A stretch of 64,000 nt of DNA, taken from the NCBI RefSeq assembly GCF_000732325.1, contig NZ_BBIW01000003.1, positions 484,610 to 548,609 on the forward strand. Direction: 5' to 3'. The translations under genes and the position numbers were made by a program. Source of the DNA: Paenibacillus sp. TCA20 (GTDB taxonomy: Bacteria > Bacillota > Bacilli > Paenibacillales > Paenibacillaceae). Positions 8,784-17,902 of the stretch are shown here, one piece after another. The stretch's first letter is position 1. Every line of letters starts with the position of its first letter. The notes below the pieces were generated by a model. It was not told the origin of the DNA. It searched no databases and worked only from the letters and a program-made list of their open reading frames with translations.

Positions 8784-9662
8784 ATGGCAGCAACTAAAAA
8801 ACCGCTTAATATTGTGAAAATGAAGAAAATGAAAGAAAATAAAGATCCGATTACGATGCTCACTGCATATGATTATCCTTCTGCTGTGCTGGCTGAAGAA
8901 GCTGGCGTAGATATGATCCTGGTAGGGGATTCTCTTGGAAATGCAGTACTCGGATATAATTCCACCATCCCGGTTACTATTGATGATATGGTATATCACT
9001 CCCGTGCCGTTGCAAGAGGTGCACAGAGCACGTTTATCGTAACCGATATGCCATTTATGACGTATCACGGCGGTATAGATGAGAGCCTGAAAGGTGTGCG
9101 CCGCATCATGCAGGAAGGCCATGCCCATGCGGTGAAGCTTGAAGGCGGTGCTGAAATAGCAGACACGGTGAGGGCTGTTGTGAAGGCGGGCGTACCTGTG
9201 CTTGGACACATTGGACTGACACCTCAGTCCGTGAATCAAATTGGCGGTTTCCGAGTGCAGGGGAAGGATGCTGCAGATGCCAAACGACTGCTTGAGGATG
9301 CAAAGGCACTTGAAGAAGCCGGGGCATTTGCCATCGTACTGGAGCTGGTTACCGAGGCGGTGGCCGAAGCCATTTCCAATGAACTGTCGATTCCAACGAT
9401 TGGAATTGGAGCTGGACGTGGTACGGATGGTCAAGTGCTCGTCTTCCACGATGTTCTTCAATATGCATCTCCATATATGCCTAAAAGATTCGTGAAGACT
9501 TATGCAGATGTAGGTACCATTATTCGTGATAGCATCGGTAATTATGTACAGGATGTCAAAAATAAATCTTTTCCTGCTGAGGAGCATGTATTCACTGCTG
9601 AAGATGGCGTAGTTGACTCCTTATATGGAAGCAGTAAAGCAAAGGTGGAGAACAGATCATGA
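8784..9662 (+). CDS. panB: Ketopantoate hydroxymethyltransferase PanB
   Basis: A 292-residue PanB, which transfers a hydroxymethyl group from methylene-tetrahydrofolate to alpha-ketoisovalerate, the first step of pantothenate synthesis. Seen: TMLTAYDYPSA, the Mg-binding LVGDSLG near residue 50, VTDMPFM, the KLEGG loop and GIGAG. The start is ATG 8784, because GAAGGGAG lies 8 nt upstream; an in-frame ATG at 8736 lacks a ribosome binding site. Its stop overlaps the panC start (ATGA). Confidence 0.96.
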   Translation: MAATKKPLNIVKMKKMKENKDPITMLTAYDYPSAVLAEEAGVDMILVGDSLGNAVLGYNSTIPVTIDDMVYHSRAVARGAQSTFIVTDMPFMTYHGGIDESLKGVRRIMQEGHAHAVKLEGGAEIADTVRAVVKAGVPVLGHIGLTPQSVNQIGGFRVQGKDAADAKRLLEDAKALEEAGAFAIVLELVTEAVAEAISNELSIPTIGIGAGRGTDGQVLVFHDVLQYASPYMPKRFVKTYADVGTIIRDSIGNYVQDVKNKSFPAEEHVFTAEDGVVDSLYGSSKAKVENRS

Positions 9663-10555
9663 TAACAGTTCGGAATATTGAAGAACTGCGAGCACAAATA
9701 GCCTCCATGAAAAAGAATGTTCTTGGAAAAGAACCGGCAGTTGGACTCGTACCAACAATGGGATTCCTCCATGAAGGACATGCAAGCTTGATGCGTGAAG
9801 CCAGAAAGAACAATGACATCGTTGTTCTGAGCATCTTCGTGAATCCTATTCAGTTTGGTCCGAATGAAGACTTTGAAACGTATCCACGGGATGAACAGCG
9901 GGATCTGGGGATTGCTGACAAAGAAGGAATAGACATCGTATTTATTCCGACTGTAGAAGTCATGTATCCTCATCCGACCAAGACCAAGATTAGAGTGGCT
10001 GATATTACAGACCGCCTGTGCGGCGCATCGCGCCCTGGTCACTTTGATGGTGTAACGACCGTGGTCGCGAAGCTGTTCAATATGGTTCAGCCGGACAACG
10101 CATATTTTGGAATGAAGGATGCACAGCAAGTGGCTGTTCTGTCGCAGATGGTATTAGACCTGAATATGCCGATCAACATTGTGCCTTGCCCGATTGTCCG
10201 CGAAGCAGATGGGCTTGCCCTCAGTTCACGTAACGTGTATCTGAGCTCTAAGGAGCGCAAGGAAGCCCTTGCTTTGTCCCGTTCACTCAAGCTGGCTCAA
10301 TGGAAGACGGAGCAGCAGGAAGATGCGACTGTGGGTCAGATTCGCAAGCTTATTATAGATGAGATCAACACGTCCGAAACGGCTGTTATAGATTATGTGG
10401 ACATTTTAACTTTCCCAGGACTTGAGCCGATTGAAGATCGTGTGCAGATTACAGAGCCGGATGATGTAATTATTGCGCTGGCTGTTAAATTCGGAAAAAC
10501 AAGGCTGATCGATAATCATCGGCTGCAGAAAACGGAGGTGCTCTCCCGTGTTTAG
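9659..10555 (+). CDS. panC: Pantothenate synthetase PanC
   Basis: A 298-residue PanC, which condenses pantoate and beta-alanine with ATP through a pantoyl-adenylate. It carries the nucleotidyltransferase [10 protein letters not shown] motif (HIGH-like) near residue 30, the FVNPIQFG pantoate loop, and LSSRNVYLS (KMSKS-like) near 180. ATGA overlap with panB and an 8-nt overlap with panD show a tightly coupled panBCD operon. Confidence 0.96.
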   Translation: MITVRNIEELRAQIASMKKNVLGKEPAVGLVPTMGFLHEGHASLMREARKNNDIVVLSIFVNPIQFGPNEDFETYPRDEQRDLGIADKEGIDIVFIPTVEVMYPHPTKTKIRVADITDRLCGASRPGHFDGVTTVVAKLFNMVQPDNAYFGMKDAQQVAVLSQMVLDLNMPINIVPCPIVREADGLALSSRNVYLSSKERKEALALSRSLKLAQWKTEQQEDATVGQIRKLIIDEINTSETAVIDYVDILTFPGLEPIEDRVQITEPDDVIIALAVKFGKTRLIDNHRLQKTEVLSRV

Positions 10556-10931
10556 AACATTGATGAAATCTAAAATTCACCGTGCAACGGTAACGGAAGC
10601 CAACTTGAATTACGTAGGCAGCATTACCATTGATCGTAACTTGATGGAAGCTGCAGATATTCTGGAGAATGAAAAGGTTCAAATTGTGAATAACAACAAT
10701 GGAGCCAGACTTGAGACTTATGTCATTCCTGGGCCGCGCGGAACAGGTACAATTTGTCTCAATGGTGCTGCTGCACGACTGGTTCAGCCTGGAGATACGG
10801 TAATTATTATTGCTTATGCGATGATGACGAATGAAGAAGCGGTTCAGCATAAGCCGACGGTTGTATTTGTGGACGGAGAGAATAAGCCGGTTCAAACCAT
10901 GCATGAGGAAGTTCACGCAACGATTTTGTAA
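10548..10931 (+). CDS. panD: Aspartate 1-decarboxylase PanD precursor
   Basis: A 127-residue pyruvoyl-dependent decarboxylase making beta-alanine from aspartate for PanC. The self-cleavage site Gly24-Ser25 sits in YVGS, and the active-site TIDRNLMEA stretch follows; the pyruvoyl group forms on Ser25. The start is GTG 10548 inside the panC 3' end. Length equals the family norm. Together with panB and panC the whole pantothenate branch from ketoisovalerate and aspartate is present except ketopantoate reductase. Confidence 0.96.
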   Translation: MFRTLMKSKIHRATVTEANLNYVGSITIDRNLMEAADILENEKVQIVNNNNGARLETYVIPGPRGTGTICLNGAAARLVQPGDTVIIIAYAMMTNEEAVQHKPTVVFVDGENKPVQTMHEEVHATIL

Positions 10932-11023
10932 TCCATGGAATGAAGAATGAAAAGTGCCCAAAGCGCAAAAAATGTGATTAGGTTACTGCACTAATCCATT
11001 TTGCTAAGGGTGGGATGCATGCC

Positions 11024-11653
11024 ATGTTTCAACATCTATTTGCGGAAATGAATCAATCGCTTGATGAGATTGCCACTTACTACACCGCCGCACCCGTCGA
11101 GAAGAAACAGGAAATGCTCCAGCGATGGAACCTGCTTAAGAAAATGAGCGACGGCATTATCGACGAATGGATGTCATTTGAAGAGAAAATGGCCAAAATT
11201 CGCGAAAGTGGGATTTTCCGAGGTACGGATCCTTTCACTTCCATTCCGGAGCTGGAACTTCATGCCTTTGTTAAAGGACTTGGTTATTTTAAACTGCTTA
11301 TGTATCAGCATGCTGCCGAGGAGTTTGGCAAAGTGGTGGAAGTATATCCGGATAGCCTGTTGTCGAGGCTGTACCTGGCTATGTGCTATCTCCACCTGGA
11401 ACAGATGCATACCGCATCTGCGGAGCTGAATCGGATCATTCTAAGCTGTGAACAGCCTAGAATGAAGGCCATGGCATACAATGCACTTGGTTGTGTTCAT
11501 GCCAAGCAAATGGAGCTCAAGCAGGCCCAGTCCTGCTTTGCCCTTGCTTTGGAACATGATCCCTCCCTGCCGGAGCCGCTCTACAATTTGGAAGCATGCC
11601 GTTCCAAAAATGCCGTGCTCCAGTACGGAACACAGCTGCTTGCCCTCTCCTAG
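11024..11653 (+). CDS. TPR-repeat protein
   Basis: A 209-residue soluble protein. The first 60 residues are helical without clear repeats; residues about 80-195 hold three TPR-like units, including YQHAAEEFGKVVEVYPDS and MELKQAQSCFALALEHDPS. No catalytic motif is seen. I chose ATG 11024 because AAGGGTGGG ends 9 nt upstream; ATG 11015 abuts the ribosome binding site. It lies between panD and dinG, a place where B. subtilis has other small genes. Function unknown. Confidence 0.72.
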   Translation: MFQHLFAEMNQSLDEIATYYTAAPVEKKQEMLQRWNLLKKMSDGIIDEWMSFEEKMAKIRESGIFRGTDPFTSIPELELHAFVKGLGYFKLLMYQHAAEEFGKVVEVYPDSLLSRLYLAMCYLHLEQMHTASAELNRIILSCEQPRMKAMAYNALGCVHAKQMELKQAQSCFALALEHDPSLPEPLYNLEACRSKNAVLQYGTQLLALS

Positions 11654-11683
11654 GTATTACTGAAACAGCGCAATCGCAAAAGG

Positions 11684-11712
11684 CGATGTCCTGACAAGAC
11701 ATCGTCTTTTTG
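11684..11712 (+). terminator. Terminator after the panD-downstream TPR gene
   Basis: A CGATGTC-7 nt-GACATCG hairpin is followed by TCTTTTTG, 30 nt after the TPR gene stop. Confidence 0.85.
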
Positions 11713-11785
11713 TCTGTTTCATGTTCAAAAGTCTTTTTTTTTGCTATGCTACTAAAGAGACTGTAGAAGGGAACGTTTACTCATC

Positions 11786-14656
11786 ATGAAATTTGCTGTG
11801 CTTGATTTTGAAACAACAGGTACTCAGTCGCTTGGTGAAATTATCCAGGTTGGACTTGCCATCATAGATCATGATTATACAATTAAAGACACATTCAGCT
11901 CCTATGTGAATCCCGGCGTTCCCATTCCTCCTTTTATAACGGGGTTGACGGGAATTACGGACGATGATGTGAAGGATGCTCCTGAGCTTGAGGAAATGAT
12001 GATGGAGCTCGTTCCATTGCTGGATGATGTCGTACTCGTAGGACATAATGTAAGCTTTGATTTTCATTTTTTACAGAATGCGCTTGACCGATGCGGGTAC
12101 TTGCCATTTACAGGCCGGATTTTGGATACCATGGATTTCCTCAGAATTTGCTTTCCTTCCTTATCCTCCTATCAGCTGGGATATGTAGCAAGCGAATTTG
12201 GATTCGCCCATGACCGTCCTCATCAGGCGGATAGTGATGCGATGGCAACAGCGCATATTTTCTTGAAGAGTCTTGAGGAGCTTAAGAGCCTGCCATTGAT
12301 CACTTTGCAGCGGCTTACCGATCTATTTGCTGCGGAAGATAGTGATTTGGGCTGGTTTTTTGATGGGATTCTTACAGAAAAAGAAATGGAGCCTATTCAC
12401 GATCTGGACAATCAGACCTATTATAGGCAGCTCGCTCTAAAGATCGACGATTGGTCACAGATTGCTCCGCCCAGGGATGAACATGAACCCAATCCATTAG
12501 AAAAATTAACTTTTCAGGAATTTATGGATGAGGTTCAGCTGCGTCTGAAGCAAACACTGCCTCATTATGAGGAACGCGAGTCCCAGAATATGATGTTCGC
12601 AGAAGTGACGAAGGCGATGGAAGAGGACAAGCATTTACTAATTGAAGCCGGGACAGGCACGGGTAAGTCACTCGGTTATTTGCTGCCTTCGATTTATCAT
12701 AGTGTCAGACAGGAGACGAAGGTAACAGTAAGCACACATACGATCAATCTTCAGGAGCAGCTTCGTGAGCGGGATATTCCGCTCCTCACGGAGGTGGTTC
12801 CTTTTCCGTTCAAAGCAGCTGTGTTTAAAGGCAGAGGACATTACCTGTGTCTGCGTAAATTTGAGCAAAAGCTGAACAACAAGGAGTTTGTAACTCCGAA
12901 GGAGGACGTATTTACTGCTGCGCAGATGCTGGTATGGCTCACGCAAACCGAAACCGGAGATGATGAGGAGCTCAATCTGAGTCATCGCGGCGGCGATTTT
13001 TGGGAGACTGTACAAAGCGATTCGGATTCCTGCCTGGGACGAAGCTGCCCTTGGTTTAAGAAATGCTTCTATCATCGTGCAAGACATGAGGCGGGCATTG
13101 CTGATGTAGTCATCACCAATCATTCCAAGTTGTTTACGGACGTTAAGGCTAGTCACCAATTGCTTCCTGCTTATGAGCATCTCGTCATAGATGAGGCGCA
13201 TCAATTCGAGGAGGTCGCCGGTAAGCATCTTGGAATGCATATGAAATATTTCACGGTGGTTCATGCGCTTACCCGATTATTTAAAGATAGTCGGAACGGT
13301 CAATTCCCAGCTCTGCGTCAAAAAATAGCGCAGTCCAGTCATGAGCAAATGGTGGAGTGGACCTCTGCCATTGATCAGCTGTTCCCATCCGCTCTGGAAG
13401 CGAAGGAAGCCTGGGACCAGCTCAGTGAGATGCTGTTCAGCTTACTGCCAGAACGAAGTGATGCTGCCCCTGGAGAAGCAGGACAGTTTACACTAAGACT
13501 GAAGCCGCAGAACAAACCGAAGAAATGGGATAAGCTCGCTGCGGTTGAGAATCAGTTCTATGTGACCGTATCCGAATTGGTTCGGAAGGCAGATAAGGTC
13601 CTTAGTGAAGTAAGGGAAGATCTCGATGACTATACGGCCGACAGCCTTATCACTGACGTAACAGGGCTTGTTAAGGATCTGGCTGGCTTCAAAGACCAAT
13701 TAAGACATTTCATGCGCCTTGATGATGCAGGGACCGTATATTGGCTGGAAGCCAGCGGACAATTCAAGAGCAAGTCGCTTCAGCTGTATGCCGTTCCTGT
13801 AGATGTAAGTCCTCAGCTGAAGGAAATGTTCTTTGATAAGAAGCGAAGCGTTATTTTAACCTCTGCTACTTTATCGGTAGATAAATCGTTCCAGTTTATG
13901 ATAGATCAGCTCGGATTGACCGAAGCACAGGAGCAGCAGAGGTTGCTCACATCACAGCTTCCATCTCCTTTTAATTACCGGGAACAAGCCCTTCTTGTAG
14001 TTCCGCGTGATTTTCCAAGTGTGAAGGGCAGTGTGGGTGATGATCACTTTGTCAGTATGCTCGTCAAGTCTCTGTCAGAGGCCGCGCAGGCGACTAAGGG
14101 CAGAATGCTTGTCCTGTTTACTTCTTACAAGATGCTGAGACAGGTACATGAGCCGCTGAAGGAAGCTTTGGCTTCAAGTGATATCTCCGTGTTTGGACAA
14201 GGGGTGGACAGTGGAAGCAGGACGAAGCTGACGAGAAGATTCCAGGAGGCCAAGGCTTCTGTACTGCTTGGAACGAGCAGCTTCTGGGAAGGTGTCGATA
14301 TACCAGGAGAAGCTTTATCCTGTTTGGCTATTGTACGTTTGCCCTTCCAGCCGCCTAACCATCCAGTTGTCGAAGCCAAGAGCGAGCTGCTGCAGGCGGA
14401 GAAGAAGAATCCGTTTATGAAGCTCTCCGTACCGCAGGCGGTTATACGGTTTAAGCAAGGTTTTGGAAGACTGGTGCGGACCGCTAAGGACCGAGGCATC
14501 GTTATCGTGTATGATACAAGAGTGATTGAATCGTATTATGGCAAGTACTTTTTATATTCCCTGCCAGGTCCTAAAATGGAGCATATGACAACGGACAAGA
14601 TGGTTCCGCGTATAAGCGAGTGGTTAGAGGAACATATAACGAATGAAGAGAAGTAA
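11786..14656 (+). CDS. dinG: DinG-type ATP-dependent helicase with N-terminal 3'-5' exonuclease domain
   Basis: A 956-residue protein. Residues 1-170 are a DnaQ-like DEDD exonuclease (LDFETTG, HNVSFDFHFL, HQADSDA). Residues 250-930 are a superfamily 2 helicase of the XPD/DinG type: Walker A EAGTGTGKS, DEAH box VIDEAHQF, and motif VI QGFGRLVRTAKDRG. Cysteines 355, 416, 421 and 427 have the C-x4-C-x5-C spacing of the E. coli DinG iron-sulfur ligands, so a 4Fe-4S cluster is likely. The fused exonuclease is the Bacillales arrangement. It probably acts in DNA repair or on R-loops. Confidence 0.93.
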   Translation: MKFAVLDFETTGTQSLGEIIQVGLAIIDHDYTIKDTFSSYVNPGVPIPPFITGLTGITDDDVKDAPELEEMMMELVPLLDDVVLVGHNVSFDFHFLQNALDRCGYLPFTGRILDTMDFLRICFPSLSSYQLGYVASEFGFAHDRPHQADSDAMATAHIFLKSLEELKSLPLITLQRLTDLFAAEDSDLGWFFDGILTEKEMEPIHDLDNQTYYRQLALKIDDWSQIAPPRDEHEPNPLEKLTFQEFMDEVQLRLKQTLPHYEERESQNMMFAEVTKAMEEDKHLLIEAGTGTGKSLGYLLPSIYHSVRQETKVTVSTHTINLQEQLRERDIPLLTEVVPFPFKAAVFKGRGHYLCLRKFEQKLNNKEFVTPKEDVFTAAQMLVWLTQTETGDDEELNLSHRGGDFWETVQSDSDSCLGRSCPWFKKCFYHRARHEAGIADVVITNHSKLFTDVKASHQLLPAYEHLVIDEAHQFEEVAGKHLGMHMKYFTVVHALTRLFKDSRNGQFPALRQKIAQSSHEQMVEWTSAIDQLFPSALEAKEAWDQLSEMLFSLLPERSDAAPGEAGQFTLRLKPQNKPKKWDKLAAVENQFYVTVSELVRKADKVLSEVREDLDDYTADSLITDVTGLVKDLAGFKDQLRHFMRLDDAGTVYWLEASGQFKSKSLQLYAVPVDVSPQLKEMFFDKKRSVILTSATLSVDKSFQFMIDQLGLTEAQEQQRLLTSQLPSPFNYREQALLVVPRDFPSVKGSVGDDHFVSMLVKSLSEAAQATKGRMLVLFTSYKMLRQVHEPLKEALASSDISVFGQGVDSGSRTKLTRRFQEAKASVLLGTSSFWEGVDIPGEALSCLAIVRLPFQPPNHPVVEAKSELLQAEKKNPFMKLSVPQAVIRFKQGFGRLVRTAKDRGIVIVYDTRVIESYYGKYFLYSLPGPKMEHMTTDKMVPRISEWLEEHITNEEK

Positions 14657-14700
14657 TATTAAGCACGGACACTGCTTGCAGGTGTGAGGGGGAATTATAA

Positions 14701-15360
14701 TTGAAGTCGGACAAAATTTCAGAGGCTGTTGTAAGAAGACTGCCTGTATATCTGCGTTATTTACAAGAGCTGTACAAAAGAGAAGTGACCACAGTATCGT
14801 CACAGGAGCTTGGTCTCAGACTGGATTTGAATCCAGCGCAAATTCGTAAGGACCTCGCTTATTTCGGGGATTTTGGACGCAAGGGTATCGGCTATGATGT
14901 GGCATATCTCATCGATAAGATCAGACAAATATTGAAGCTGGATCAACAGATCAATGTGGCACTTGTCGGTGCCGGTAATCTGGGTCATGCCTTGTCGAAC
15001 TATAATCGATATGTAAAAGACAATATGAAGATTGTCGCTGTATTTGATTCCCAGCCTTCGAAGATTGGCTCCAAGATTAATACACTGACGGTTCTGCCTA
15101 TGGAAGAGCTGGTGAAGACAGTGAAAGATCTGAGCATTAGAATCGGCATTATAACGGTTCCGGATTCGGAAGCTCAGCGTGTGGCGGACTATCTGGTGGA
15201 GGCGGGAGTCGAAGCGATCCTTAATTTTGCCCCGATTATTATCAAGGCGCCTGCTCATATCCGGATTCATACAGCGGACTTCACTACAGATCTGCTTAGT
15301 CTGGCTTATTATCTAGAGAACGAAGCAGGCAAAGAGGAGGAAGAGGATGTCAAGTCATAA
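14701..15360 (+). CDS. rex: Redox-sensing transcriptional repressor Rex
   Basis: A 219-residue Rex, which senses the NADH/NAD ratio and represses fermentation and respiration genes. The winged helix covers residues 1-80 (VRRLPVYLRYLQ; LDLNPAQIRKDLAYFGDFG). The NAD-binding Rossmann fold starts at VALVGAGNLGHAL near residue 87, and the C-terminal swap helix is present. The start is TTG 14701 after GTGAGGGGGA. Its 3' end overlaps the next gene by 14 nt. I saw no TTGTGA-N6-TCACAA operator near the hbd-ackA genes downstream. Confidence 0.95.
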   Translation: MKSDKISEAVVRRLPVYLRYLQELYKREVTTVSSQELGLRLDLNPAQIRKDLAYFGDFGRKGIGYDVAYLIDKIRQILKLDQQINVALVGAGNLGHALSNYNRYVKDNMKIVAVFDSQPSKIGSKINTLTVLPMEELVKTVKDLSIRIGIITVPDSEAQRVADYLVEAGVEAILNFAPIIIKAPAHIRIHTADFTTDLLSLAYYLENEAGKEEEEDVKS

Positions 15361-16648
15361 GTGGCTCATCAAGAACGGCAAATTTGCGGTAAGCGATCCT
15401 GAATGGCGAATCGTCAGCGGTTATATGCTGATTGAGGATGACCGCATTTCATATATAGGCGAAGATCTGCCCGAAGGAACAGAGGGCATTCCAGTTCATG
15501 ACGGCAAGCATCAGCTGTTTATTCCTGGCCTTATTAATACGCACGGTCATGCTGCAATGTCCCTTCTGCGCGGCTATGGCGATGATCTTGCCCTTCAGGT
15601 CTGGCTTCAAGAAAAAATGTGGCCAATGGAGGAAAAGTTCACAGCTGAGGATGTCTACTGGGGAACCTCGCTATCTGTGCTGGAAATGCTGAGAGGCGGC
15701 ACTACTGCCTTTCTTGATATGTATGACCAGATGAATCAGGTGGCAAAAGTAGCAGAGGAGTCGGGCATTCGCGCAAGTCTGATGCGGGGAGCGATTGGCT
15801 TCGGCTCAGATGAGCTGCGTGCTTTCAAGCTGAAGGAAGCAATGACCTTTGCCCGGGAATGGCATAATCAGGCTGACGGACGCATCACGACGATGCTGTC
15901 ACCACATTCGCCATATACTTGCGGACCAGAGTTTATTGAGAAATTTGTAGAAGCGGCACATGAGCTGGACTTACCGCTGCATACACATATGTCTGAAACG
16001 GCCGCTGAAGTAGAACAGAATGTAAAAGAGTATGGACTGCGTCCAGTAGCTCATCTGGAGAAGCTCGGCTTCTTCTCTAGACCTTCTCTCGTGGCTCATG
16101 CCGTGCATTTAACGGATGAAGAAATAGAGGTGCTTGCCAAACACAATGTGGCTGTGGCTCATAATCCTGGAAGCAATCTGAAGCTGGCGAGCGGTGTCGC
16201 GCGAGTACCTGAGCTGTTAAAAGCAGGGGTTGTTGTGTCCCTTGCCACAGACGGTGCAGCAAGCAACAATAATTTGGATATGTTTGAGGAAATGCGTCTA
16301 GCTGCATTGATTCACAAAGGAGTCAGCGGTGATCCAACCGCCGTACCTGCTACAGAAGCGCTGCGTATGGGAACAGAATATGGAGCGAAATCCATCTACG
16401 TCAAGGACACAGGAGTGCTGGCGCCAGGCAAAAAAGCGGATTTCATTGCAATTGACCTGGATCAAGCTCATTTCCTGCCTTACACCGATTTGATATCACA
16501 TGTCATCTATTCTGCGAGCAGCAAGGATGTTCAACATGTCTGGGTGGATGGTAAGCAATTAGTTAAGAACGGTGAGATGCTCACAATGGATGAAGAACGG
16601 ATTAAACGTGAAGCACAAGCTGCTTTCGAAGGACTGACGTCCCGCTGA
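15347..16648 (+). CDS. mtaD: 5-methylthioadenosine/S-adenosylhomocysteine deaminase
   Basis: A 433-residue metal-dependent amidohydrolase. Zinc ligands are visible as NTHGHAAMS (His66, His68), HTHMSE, HAVHLT and TDGAASNNN. The N-terminal beta sandwich and the LRGGTTAFLDMYDQM segment are typical of the MtaD/SsnA group, which deaminates methylthioadenosine and S-adenosylhomocysteine to the inosine forms. Substrate choice is inferred from similarity. Translation is coupled to rex by a 14-nt overlap. It fits with mtnE and mtnU at 30-32 kb, also part of methylthioadenosine recycling. Confidence 0.85.
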   Translation: MSSHKWLIKNGKFAVSDPEWRIVSGYMLIEDDRISYIGEDLPEGTEGIPVHDGKHQLFIPGLINTHGHAAMSLLRGYGDDLALQVWLQEKMWPMEEKFTAEDVYWGTSLSVLEMLRGGTTAFLDMYDQMNQVAKVAEESGIRASLMRGAIGFGSDELRAFKLKEAMTFAREWHNQADGRITTMLSPHSPYTCGPEFIEKFVEAAHELDLPLHTHMSETAAEVEQNVKEYGLRPVAHLEKLGFFSRPSLVAHAVHLTDEEIEVLAKHNVAVAHNPGSNLKLASGVARVPELLKAGVVVSLATDGAASNNNLDMFEEMRLAALIHKGVSGDPTAVPATEALRMGTEYGAKSIYVKDTGVLAPGKKADFIAIDLDQAHFLPYTDLISHVIYSASSKDVQHVWVDGKQLVKNGEMLTMDEERIKREAQAAFEGLTSR

Positions 16649-16679
16649 TTGATGCTGGGGGCAAGAAGGGAGTTCAGCC

Positions 16680-17201
16680 TTGAGAAAAAAAAGAAAGTGG
16701 ATCCTCATAAGTATTGTGGCTTTTATACTCGTGCTCTTAGGCATTTATATATTTTATGAATATGTAATGAAGGATACATGGGTAGAAGAAGAAGCTGCAA
16801 TCGCTATTGCGAAGGAAAAAGAAGACCTGGTTACAGTAACGAAGACGCAAAAATCGGTCTGGTCTGAGGATGCCATTTATTGGACAATTGAAGGTGTAAA
16901 TGCGGATAATGAGCCCATTATGGTATGGGTACAGTACGGTACTGACAAGAAGCCAAAGACAGATGAAAAGAGTGTACACAGCGAGAAGATTGAAGAAGGA
17001 ACGTCTGAGGAAGAAATGCGCTCCAAGATCAGCTCACAGCTGCCTGGAATTGAAATCGTCAGACTGCAGCCGGCAGTTTATGATGAGACGTATGTCTGGC
17101 AGTTATTTTATAAAGAGAATGATCGTTACTACTATCGCTTCTATCGTTTCAGTGATGGAACCGAGCTAGAGGAAGGATTTCAGCTTCCGGTCAAAGAATA
17201 A
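16680..17201 (+). CDS. ypmB: YpmB-like membrane-anchored protein (DUF5590)
   Basis: A 173-residue protein with a single N-terminal membrane span (residues 8-27) after a run of lysines and arginines, then two PepSY-like/DUF5590 units (VEEEAAIAIAKEKEDL and a C-terminal YVWQLFY...YYYRF unit). In B. subtilis ypmB lies between dinG and asnS, consistent with this place. Start TTG 16680 with AAGGGAG upstream. Role unknown, possibly a peptidase-inhibitor-like extracellular domain. Confidence 0.7.
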   Translation: MRKKRKWILISIVAFILVLLGIYIFYEYVMKDTWVEEEAAIAIAKEKEDLVTVTKTQKSVWSEDAIYWTIEGVNADNEPIMVWVQYGTDKKPKTDEKSVHSEKIEEGTSEEEMRSKISSQLPGIEIVRLQPAVYDETYVWQLFYKENDRYYYRFYRFSDGTELEEGFQLPVKE

Positions 17202-17212
17202 TGCACTCAAAA

Positions 17213-17253
17213 AATACCCTGAAGTGGTCTCCATTGGCCATTTCGGGGTTATT
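17213..17253 (+). terminator. Probable terminator after ypmB
   Basis: A long imperfect hairpin (AATACCCTGAAGTGG against CCATTTCGGGGTTATT) lies just after the ypmB stop. The T tail is weak. Confidence 0.55.
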
Positions 17254-17291
17254 TGGATTGGAAACTTTGAAAAATAATTCATAGTTTAGAT

Positions 17292-17320
17292 TTGGACGTC
17301 TGTATATGGTATGCTATATC
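17292..17320 (+). promoter_or_regulatory. Candidate promoter for the 17375 gene and ftsH-like gene
   Basis: TTGGAC at 17292-17297, a 17-nt spacer, then TATATC at 17315-17320 preceded by TGC as an extended -10. The start codon TTG lies 55 nt further on. Confidence 0.45.
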
Positions 17321-17374
17321 TATATTCCATTTTGATAGGAATAGAGTGGGTAAAATAGATGAGGAGGTTGTCAC

Positions 17375-17902
17375 TTGAAATTACGTCCTATTCGGATAGC
17401 AATTACAGTTATGGTTACGGCTACGCTGCTGTTTGGAGGATGGTTTGTGTACCGTCAGGTGGCCCTTGAGAAGCCAATCGAAAAGTTGGTTGCCGAGTAT
17501 GACGGCGTAAACGATGTTCAATTAGATATTAACCAGAATCAAGTTGTTTTGAATCTCGATCTCGAACCGAATACCAATATAAGAGGTCTTGTTGATTATA
17601 TCCGCACAGATGGCAAGGAGCTTCTGAACGGTAGAACGATGCAGCTGGAGGTTAAGGATCATTCGACGGAAACGCTTGATGATTTCTGGTCCAGCGCTTT
17701 ATTTACCGTCGCTGAAGCGATGGAGACTAGACAATACACGCAAATTCCTGAGAAGCTGAAGGAAATGAGCGAAGGCAGCATCCAGGTTGACTATGATATT
17801 GATAATGAGAACGTATATGTAAGCCTGTCAGATGGAGAAGCAAGCAAGTATATTATTCTGCCGAGACAGCCGGCTACGATGGGAGTGTGGCCTAATGCCT
17901 AA
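17375..17902 (+). CDS. Membrane-anchored protein of unknown function
   Basis: A 175-residue protein I do not recognise. It has a basic N-terminus, one membrane span at residues 8-26 and an extracytoplasmic domain of about 145 residues rich in beta-strand-like stretches (VQLDINQNQVVLNLDL, IQVDYDIDNENVYVSL). There is no signal peptidase site or lipobox. The start is TTG 17375 behind GAGGAGG. Its last 8 nt overlap the start of the FtsH-like protease gene, so the two are translationally coupled and may act together, for instance as a partner or substrate adaptor. Confidence 0.65.
   Translation: MKLRPIRIAITVMVTATLLFGGWFVYRQVALEKPIEKLVAEYDGVNDVQLDINQNQVVLNLDLEPNTNIRGLVDYIRTDGKELLNGRTMQLEVKDHSTETLDDFWSSALFTVAEAMETRQYTQIPEKLKEMSEGSIQVDYDIDNENVYVSLSDGEASKYIILPRQPATMGVWPNA

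Noticed and set aside
8760..9587. Long minus-strand ORF of 275 codons
   Set aside because: It is the antisense of panB, with odd composition (many His, Cys, Ile), no recognisable motif and no ribosome binding site.
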